Source: Lucifugimonas sp038150225 (lineage in GTDB: Bacteria > Chloroflexota > Dehalococcoidia > Lucifugimonadales > Lucifugimonadaceae). From it: a stretch of DNA of 11,870 bases. The stretch covers positions 1-11,870 of the forward strand of contig JAYQWG010000046.1 of NCBI GenBank assembly GCA_038150225.1, in the 5' to 3' direction. A program made the translations under genes and the position numbers. Shown in pieces: positions 7,026 through 11,870 of this stretch (position 1 is its first letter; every line of letters begins with the position of its first letter). The notes beneath the pieces are model-generated. The model was given only the letters and a program-made list of their open reading frames with translations, did not search any database and had not been told where the DNA came from.

Positions 7026-8252
7026 TTATGAGTTCTTTTCTGGAACGTCAGGTGAGAAGTAGTGGCTTACTTTTTGGCCAGGGTCTCTGAAGCCGACTGC
7101 CTCCCACTTGTACGCCTCGGTTGTGGCTTCGACGTGGACATCGTCACGGTCGAATAATTCGTCCTTTAGTCGAGTACCCAGTCCGGGTCCTTCTGGAGCG
7201 AGTAGGTAGCCGTCTTGTATCACGATGTTCGGTTCGATGAACTTGTCGTACCAGCCACGATAGTAGGCTCGGTTGGTTTCCTGGATCATTACGTTCGGGC
7301 AGTTCATTGAAATGTGAGCGCAAGCGAACACGTTCACCGGACCCGTCCAATCGTGAGGAGCAATAGGTGTCTGGTAAGTCTCTGCCAGTGTTGCGATCTT
7401 CTTCGTCTCGGAGACACCGCCAGTCCAAATTAAGTCTGGCATTACGATCTCGGCAGCACCCTTTTCAATGTACTCACGGTACTCGTATCGAGTCATGAGG
7501 CGTTCAGCGGCACAAATCGGTGTCTTGGTGGCATCAGCCAGCTTCAAGTGCGCCTCGACGTTCACAGGATGGATCATTTCCTCCTGCCACATCAGGTCGT
7601 ACTCTTCCATGGCCTGAACAATTCGCATGGCGGGAGCCAACGCCCACGCTCCACCACCATCGTGTGCGATTTCAATCTGGTCACCGAGCGCTTTTCGCTG
7701 TTTTGCCAGCGGCTCTAAGCCTTCTCGTATTTGTGCTGCCGACACAAAATTTCCGTCTGATTCAGCGGCGTACGGTGCCATGTAGTACGCCTTGACTGCG
7801 GTAATTCCATCGTCAATGAGGCTTTGCAGGAACCCGACGGGATCGCGTAACTCAAATTCGTTGTCCTGCCAGTCGCCGTAACTGCCAATCGTGTTGTAGA
7901 TGCGGATCTTGTCGCGCACCTTGCCACCGAGCAGGTTATAGATCGGCTGATCGAGCGATTGTCCGACAACGTCCCAGAGAGCAATGTCGATTGCAGAAAG
8001 TGCTCTTAGCTCCGCACCGGAATACGTAAAAATTCCTGCGAGCTTGAATAGCTCGTCCCAAATTCCTTCGCGATCCATCGGGTCGCGACCGATCAACATG
8101 GGCCCGAAAATCTCGTGGACGACCGCAGCTACTGAACGTGGGAGATACCAGGTTTCACCAAGCCCGATTTCACCGGAGTCGGTGTGAATACGAACCCAGC
8201 ACATTTGCCAGAATTCGTCGACGTAGACAGTTTCGACTTTTGTGATCTTCAT
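7026..8252 (-). CDS. enolase-superfamily (mandelate racemase/MLE type) sugar-acid dehydratase-like protein
   Basis: This 408-residue protein belongs to the mandelate racemase/muconate lactonizing group. These enzymes abstract a proton next to a carboxylate, bind Mg2+, and often dehydrate aldonic acids. The N-terminal capping domain opens MKITKVETVYV. In the barrel, Lys154 (AVKAYY) ends strand 2. The metal ligands appear to be Asp198 (AHDGGG), Glu224 or Glu225 (WQEE) and Glu250 (AAER). The His300-Asp273 pair (APHDW, MPDLIW) is the general acid/base dyad. The second Lys of the mandelate-racemase KxK motif is Tyr156 here, which fits a dehydratase using the His-Asp dyad rather than a racemase. 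I chose ATG at 8252 because the family starts there; a TTG at 8285 would add 11 residues encoded by the palindrome. The neighbouring kinase and aldolase suggest sugar-acid catabolism. Confidence 0.9.
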   Translation of the reverse strand: MKITKVETVYVDEFWQMCWVRIHTDSGEIGLGETWYLPRSVAAVVHEIFGPMLIGRDPMDREGIWDELFKLAGIFTYSGAELRALSAIDIALWDVVGQSLDQPIYNLLGGKVRDKIRIYNTIGSYGDWQDNEFELRDPVGFLQSLIDDGITAVKAYYMAPYAAESDGNFVSAAQIREGLEPLAKQRKALGDQIEIAHDGGGAWALAPAMRIVQAMEEYDLMWQEEMIHPVNVEAHLKLADATKTPICAAERLMTRYEYREYIEKGAAEIVMPDLIWTGGVSETKKIATLAETYQTPIAPHDWTGPVNVFACAHISMNCPNVMIQETNRAYYRGWYDKFIEPNIVIQDGYLLAPEGPGLGTRLKDELFDRDDVHVEATTEAYKWEAVGFRDPGQKVSHYFSPDVPEKNS

Positions 8253-8254
8253 GA

Positions 8255-8284
8255 TGCGACGGCAGTTTGAAACTGCACGTCGCA
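8255..8284. promoter_or_regulatory. 30-base near-perfect palindrome abutting the enolase-superfamily start, probable operator or hairpin
   Basis: TGCGACG and GCAGTTT (8255-8268) are mirrored by AAACTGC and CGTCGCA (8270-8276 and 8278-8284), giving 14 paired bases with a one-base centre and one extra A at 8277. It ends two bases before the ATG on the - strand. On that strand TTGACC (8292-8287) lies 17 bases before CAAACT (8269-8264), so the palindrome would cover the spacer and -10 of a candidate promoter. The -10 is poor. It may be a regulator-binding site or an mRNA hairpin that blocks the start. It is not followed by a T-run, so it does not look like a terminator for the upstream gene. Confidence 0.6.
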
Positions 8285-8305
8285 AAGGTCAAGTGAAGAT
8301 TTCTT

Positions 8306-9340
8306 TTATTGAACGCCTTCGAGAACGATGTCGAACACGAGGGTTGCGTTTGGCGGAATAGCCGCACCTGCGCCAGCTGCGCCGTAACCCTGGTCAGGCG
8401 GAATCATTACTCGTCGCTGTCCACCGACTTGCATACCGAGAATCGCATCTCGGAATCCAGGGATCACCCCACCAACCGGGAATGTTGCTGATGCACCACG
8501 TGAGTACGAGGAGTCGAATACACAACCGTCTGTCAGCCAGCCTGTGTACTGGACGTTTACAGAGTCGCCCTGTTGTGGCTGAGCTCCGTCACCGACGGTG
8601 ACGTCGAAGACTGAAATACCTGAAGGCTGAGAAACGAGTTGGCTCTCAAGTACATCTCCGTACTGTGGAGCAGAGTCCGGGTAGCCGGGGTTGTCACAAT
8701 CTGGCACTGATACGCCTCCTTCAGGCGTTGCGGTTGGTGTTGGAGTCGGTGTTGCAGAAGATGCAATGACGGTGGCCGTTGCAGATGCTTGAGCTGGGGT
8801 TAGAATTGAAATCAGTTCGATTTCAAACGTAAGAGTTGCGTTTGGCGGGATGACCGGAGGTGAACCGAGCTCACGGTAAGCAAGGGCTGGCGGAATTTCG
8901 ACTCGTCGGATGCCGCCCGGAGTCATGTCGAGCATTGCCTGTCGCCAGCCTGGAATGAGGCCGATCAGCAATAGTTCTGCCGAATTGCCACGTGCGTACG
9001 TTGAATCGAAGACACATCCACCTTCGAGCCAACCGGTGTAGTTCACTGTCACCATGTCTTCGATTGTGGGTGAGTTTCCTTCACCTACAACCCGGTCGAA
9101 AACCTTGATTCCTGCCGGGTCACCGACGAGTTGATCGCTCGAAACCTCATTCAGATGCGGTGCATCAGGTGGGTACTGCTCGTTCAAGCACAGAGACTCG
9201 TCTGGAGTCGGTGCAATTACCGGAATTTCGATGTTGTCCGGGTTTTTGCCGGCAGCCTGACAGGCTGTGCCGAGGACCAGAAGCAGAATGCCGACTGTTG
9301 CCAGCAGTTTTCGCGAGTTAGTTGGGAATACTTGGTTCAA
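8306..9340 (-). CDS. exported protein with two FKBP-type peptidyl-prolyl isomerase domains
   Basis: This 344-residue protein starts with a basic end and hydrophobic core (KLLATVGILLLVLGTAC), consistent with an export signal. Cys27 may be a lipoprotein cysteine, although Gly at -3 is not the classic lipobox. Two homologous modules follow, about residues 51-180 and 215-343, joined by a Thr-Pro-rich linker (TPTPTPTATP). Each has VNYTGW or VQYTGW, GCVFDS and IPPNATL, the FKBP core. Domain 2 keeps the pocket well (Tyr265, Phe275-Asp276, VIPGF, GYGAAG), while domain 1 is more diverged. Each module also has a Cys before the domain (51, 215) and one in GCVFDS (109, 273), possible disulfides. The start is TTG at 9340, forced by an in-frame stop just upstream (the aldolase stop). 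It lies 15 bases after the aldolase. Its likely role is folding of secreted proteins. Confidence 0.9.
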   Translation of the reverse strand: MNQVFPTNSRKLLATVGILLLVLGTACQAAGKNPDNIEIPVIAPTPDESLCLNEQYPPDAPHLNEVSSDQLVGDPAGIKVFDRVVGEGNSPTIEDMVTVNYTGWLEGGCVFDSTYARGNSAELLLIGLIPGWRQAMLDMTPGGIRRVEIPPALAYRELGSPPVIPPNATLTFEIELISILTPAQASATATVIASSATPTPTPTATPEGGVSVPDCDNPGYPDSAPQYGDVLESQLVSQPSGISVFDVTVGDGAQPQQGDSVNVQYTGWLTDGCVFDSSYSRGASATFPVGGVIPGFRDAILGMQVGGQRRVMIPPDQGYGAAGAGAAIPPNATLVFDIVLEGVQ

Positions 9341-9355
9341 AGTTCGGATTGTCGA

Positions 9356-10108
9356 TTATTTAGCGGAATTTACGTTTGCTTGGTACTGAGCGAATCCTGC
9401 CTGAATCCATGGACCAATGTTGGTCAGGAAGAACTTCACACCCATTTCTACGTACTTGGCGACGTTTTCGTTTGATACCAGAGTACCCGCAGTTCGCCCG
9501 GATGCCACTATTCGGCTCAGTGCGTCATTTATCTTTTCTTGGACGTCGGGGTGATCGAGTTCACCAATGTGACCCATTGATGCCGCAAAGTCAGACGGAG
9601 CAACGAAGAAAACGTCGATGTCGTCGACTGCAAGAATTTCGTCGAGGTTCTCCCATGCCACGATGTCCTCGATGAGAACGATCAGCATCGTTTCGTCGTT
9701 GGCTTTTTTCAAATAGTTGTCGACACCGTAGCCCTGTCGGCTAGTGTAAAGACCACGCTTTCCGATTGGAGCGAACTTTCCGCCTTCAACTACGTTTTTT
9801 GCTTCTGCAGCGTTGTTTACGTGTGGAACAACAATCGATTGGGCACCACGATCAAACGTTCGGTAGATCAATCCCTGTTCGTTCAGGTTGATGCGAACTA
9901 CAGAAGTCATGCCCCACATGTCGCACGCTCTGGTTAGGTTTCCGATGTCGGCGGCATCAACTGCGCCGTGTTCGCCTTCGAGCCAGATTCCGTCGAATCC
10001 GAACTGCCCCACGGCGTCGATGTCATCTGCGTGGGTAATTCCGCCAATGACGGTTGCGATTTCGCCGTTGGCGATTTTTTGCTTAGCTCGGTTCTGTCTG
10101 AGTTCCAA
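9356..10108 (-). CDS. HpcH/HpaI family aldolase (class II, pyruvate-type)
   Basis: This 250-residue protein belongs to the HpcH/HpaI aldolase/citrate lyase-like family. These metal-dependent cytosolic enzymes cleave 2-keto-3-deoxy sugar acids or 4-hydroxy-2-oxo acids to pyruvate plus an aldehyde. Visible motifs are WLEGEHGAVD with catalytic His48, VRIN with Arg72, GAQSIVVPHV, LIEDI with metal ligand Glu147, and APSDFAASMG with metal ligand Asp173. The family's first Asp in the DxEH motif is Glu44 here. The start is TTG at 10108, because AGGAG (10120-10116) lies seven bases upstream and the product then begins MELRQNRAKQKIANG, as in relatives. A longer frame from 10153 would bury that SD in coding sequence. 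The gene is followed after 15 bases by the FKBP gene, so the two are probably cotranscribed. Confidence 0.9.
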   Translation of the reverse strand: MELRQNRAKQKIANGEIATVIGGITHADDIDAVGQFGFDGIWLEGEHGAVDAADIGNLTRACDMWGMTSVVRINLNEQGLIYRTFDRGAQSIVVPHVNNAAEAKNVVEGGKFAPIGKRGLYTSRQGYGVDNYLKKANDETMLIVLIEDIVAWENLDEILAVDDIDVFFVAPSDFAASMGHIGELDHPDVQEKINDALSRIVASGRTAGTLVSNENVAKYVEMGVKFFLTNIGPWIQAGFAQYQANVNSAK

Positions 10109-10224
10109 AGGTCTGCTCCTAGTGAGGACGTGCCGAAATTCGGCATGTTTCAAATTGAACTGTGGAATTCTACCCGCGAGGCGGGTGTTGGGGTGGGGGC
10201 GGTTTGGATAGGTGTCGAAGCGTT

Positions 10225-10328
10225 GTCATCCTGAACTTGATTCAGGATAGCGCCTTGGGATCCTAAAGTTGGGCTTTAGAAGAAGTTGGTTGCAATAATC
10301 GTTGATCCTGAAACTAGTTCAGGATGAC
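10225..10328. repeat. inverted pair of REP-like palindromic elements
   Basis: Two copies of the same palindrome face each other. Copy 1 is ATCCTGAA (10228-10235), loop CTTGA, TTCAGGAT (10241-10248), preceded by GTC. Copy 2 is ATCCTGAA (10305-10312), loop ACTAG, TTCAGGAT (10318-10325), followed by GAC. Copy 2 reversed matches copy 1 at 22 of 24 bases. Between them lies another hairpin, CTAAAG (10263-10268) with CTTTAG (10274-10279). The layout is like a BIME or a small MITE. Confidence 0.75.
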
Positions 10329-10360
10329 ACGCGCGTTACCCGACGGAAGGTCACTCCATA

Positions 10361-10477
10361 CTTCGACAGGCTCAGCACAGACTCCGGCCGGGACGCGTAA
10401 TTCGAGTCACCTCGAGTAGTAGAAGAAGTGACGCGTTTCGAGCGAAGTCGAGATCCTTCGACAAGCTCAGGATGACA
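10361..10477. repeat. further REP-like repeats (TTCGACAAGCTCAGG type)
   Basis: CTTCGACAGGCTCAG (10361-10375) recurs as CTTCGACAAGCTCAG (10457-10471), 14 of 15 bases alike. The second copy continues into GATGAC and is preceded by TTTCGAGCGAAGTCGAG (10437-10453). GACGCGT followed by a TTCGAG block also occurs twice (10392-10406 and 10430-10442). These strings resemble the intergenic REP family common in many bacterial genomes and often tied to REP-associated transposases; none is present here. The cluster ends 14 bases from the stop of the radical SAM gene. No gene is seen between 10109 and 10484. Confidence 0.7.
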
Positions 10478-10484
10478 GGATGAT

Positions 10485-11837
10485 CTACGAGCGGCCGTGG
10501 CAGTTCTTGAACTTTTTACCGCTGTCGCACGGGCAAGGTTCGTTGCGGCCAACGCCGGCGTACGGGTTTTCAGAAACTGATGACGCTGGCATGTTGCGGG
10601 TCTTTTCCATGATGTTGGCAGCGGGTCGTCCACTTCTGAGTTCGCCAACCATTGCCTTCATGTACGGCTCGGTGTGGCTAAAGAACGTTTTGTATCCGGC
10701 ACACAGGTAGTTAAGACCATCCTCGCCGTCTGGGGTTTTGATAAACCGCTGCTTCGGACATCCACCGTTGCAGGCGAATTTGAACTCGCACCGGCGACAA
10801 TAGTCAGGAAGTGTGTCCCGTTTATCAGTCCCGAACTTTCGTTGCTGTGGACTCTCAGCCATCTCACGGATGGTCGTGTCGGCGACGTTCCCGAGGTTGT
10901 ACTCGGGGTAAACGAAGTGGTCACACGAGTAAACATCACCGTTGTGCTCGATGATCATCGCGTCGCCGCACGTCTCAGCGAAGATGCACAGGCCGGGGTT
11001 TTGTCCCATCCAACCGGCAAGAGTGGTGTCGAAGATCTGGATGAAATATTTACCAATGTCTTCTCGCACCCACTGGTCGAAAACACCGTTCAGGAACTGT
11101 CCATACTGCTTCGAACCGACTGACCACTCGGTAACTGTTGCACCATCACGGAATTCTGGTCCGACAAGTTGTAGGAAGTGAGCAGGTAGGTTGTCGGCAA
11201 CACGCTCTACGATTGGGATGAACTGGAGGAACTGGCTCCCAACTTCACGAGTTAGGAACTGGTAGACCTCTTTTGGGTGATCGGCGTTGTGCTTGTGTAG
11301 GACCGTCAGTGTGTTGAATTCGACCTTGTGCTTTTTGAGGATTTCGGCGCCAGCCATCACCTTGTCCCAGGTTGGCTCGCCACCTCGATTTACCCGGTAG
11401 AGATTGTGGAGCTTTTCAGGACCGTCGATGGAAAGTCCGACCAAGAACTTTTCTTCGGCTAAAAACTCACCCCACTCATCGTCGAGAAGAATTCCGTTGG
11501 TTTGGAAGGCGTTTGTGATCTGCTTTCGACCTGCGTATTTCTTCTGAAGTGCGACAGCTTTTCGATAGAAATCGACTCCCAGCAGAGTTGGTTCTCCACC
11601 TTGCCAGGCGAAGTTCACGACCGGGATGTCTTGAGCCTCGATGTACTGCTTTACGTACGCTTCGAGCTCGTCATCGCCCATTTTCCAACCGCCGCGTGCT
11701 TTATCCGGGTACAGCTTCTCTTTTTCGAGGTAGAAGCAGTAGGTGCAGTCGATATTGCAAATGGCGCCGCTTGGCTTCGCCATCACGTGAACGGCGAGAG
11801 GGCGCTTCATTTGTGGTCGGGGACGAGTTGATGTCAT
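10485..11837 (-). CDS. radical SAM/SPASM protein, anaerobic sulfatase maturase family, with C-terminal SEC-C motif
   Basis: This 450-residue cytosolic iron-sulfur enzyme resembles anaerobic sulfatase-maturating enzymes (anSME), which oxidise an active-site Cys or Ser of sulfatases to formylglycine. The radical SAM motif CNIDCTYC gives Cys27, Cys31 and Cys34. WQGGEPTLLG (79-88) helps bind SAM, and GLSIDGP (134-140) is typical of the family. The SPASM region has Cys284, 290, 305, 347, 350, 356, 360 and 379, enough for two auxiliary 4Fe-4S clusters. Asp270 in QIFD may be the catalytic base by analogy. The C-terminus carries a SEC-C zinc motif, NEPCPCDSGKKFKNCHG, as in SecA tails. The start is ATG at 11837 without a clear SD; ATG at codon 10 is possible. 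No sulfatase gene is in view. Confidence 0.9.
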   Translation of the reverse strand: MTSTRPRPQMKRPLAVHVMAKPSGAICNIDCTYCFYLEKEKLYPDKARGGWKMGDDELEAYVKQYIEAQDIPVVNFAWQGGEPTLLGVDFYRKAVALQKKYAGRKQITNAFQTNGILLDDEWGEFLAEEKFLVGLSIDGPEKLHNLYRVNRGGEPTWDKVMAGAEILKKHKVEFNTLTVLHKHNADHPKEVYQFLTREVGSQFLQFIPIVERVADNLPAHFLQLVGPEFRDGATVTEWSVGSKQYGQFLNGVFDQWVREDIGKYFIQIFDTTLAGWMGQNPGLCIFAETCGDAMIIEHNGDVYSCDHFVYPEYNLGNVADTTIREMAESPQQRKFGTDKRDTLPDYCRRCEFKFACNGGCPKQRFIKTPDGEDGLNYLCAGYKTFFSHTEPYMKAMVGELRSGRPAANIMEKTRNMPASSVSENPYAGVGRNEPCPCDSGKKFKNCHGRS

Positions 11838-11870
11838 GCCGCGTGAAATTGTACGTGGCGCGAATGGTGG

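Noticed and set aside
8253..8285. TTG start at 8285 for the enolase-superfamily gene
   Set aside because: The added residues are encoded by the palindrome and precede the family's usual MKITKVET beginning. No SD supports it.
10109..10153. Longer aldolase start at ATG 10153
   Set aside because: An AGGAG with ideal spacing to TTG 10108 lies inside this extension, and relatives begin near MELRxNR.
10225..10477. CRISPR array
   Set aside because: The repeats are palindromic, differ in type and orientation, and are not regularly spaced by unique spacers. No cas gene is present.
10319..10648. A 109-codon - strand frame across the repeat cluster
   Set aside because: It is built from REP-like repeats and the out-of-frame end of the radical SAM gene, with low-complexity composition and no family signal.

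Overview
This window is about 11.9 kb of moderate-GC bacterial DNA with compact genes. Several genes start with TTG, and Shine-Dalgarno (SD) strength varies. The contents are an SDR, a zinc-type MDR dehydrogenase, an enolase-superfamily dehydratase-like enzyme, an HpcH/HpaI aldolase, an FGGY kinase and an anaerobic sulfatase-maturase-like radical SAM protein. This mix resembles marine Chloroflexota such as SAR202, whose genomes are known for enolase-superfamily and sulfatase expansions. That assignment is inference from gene content; no rRNA or other marker settles it.

Left part, + strand: the 3' part of an SDR (1-579), an overlapping small membrane protein (518-961), leucyl-tRNA synthetase (1079-3580), a 35-codon ORF overlapping the leuS stop (3580-3687), and a peroxiredoxin-like gene (3699-4163). 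The last is the main discovery. Its reading frame is interrupted by one TGA exactly where the family has its first active-site cysteine (CxxC becomes UxxC), and a GC-rich hairpin with a loop G lies at the distance expected of a bacterial SECIS. It is best read as a selenoprotein that a standard gene caller would cut to its C-terminal 106 residues. A zinc-dependent MDR dehydrogenase (4257-5258) follows, with its own candidate promoter.

Right part, - strand, read from high to low coordinates: a radical SAM/SPASM maturase with a C-terminal SEC-C zinc motif (11837-10485), a REP-like repeat cluster (about 10225-10480), an HpcH/HpaI aldolase (10108-9356), an exported protein with two FKBP domains (9340-8306), an enolase-superfamily enzyme (8252-7026) with a near-perfect palindrome touching its start codon, and a sedoheptulokinase-like FGGY kinase (6859-5405). 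The kinase converges with the MDR dehydrogenase over a short intergenic region holding two hairpins.

Taken together, the dehydrogenases, dehydratase-like enzyme, kinase and aldolase could form a sugar or sugar-acid catabolic module (oxidise, dehydrate, phosphorylate or cleave). The leuS to peroxiredoxin block is a housekeeping/redox unit. The substrates cannot be read from the sequence.
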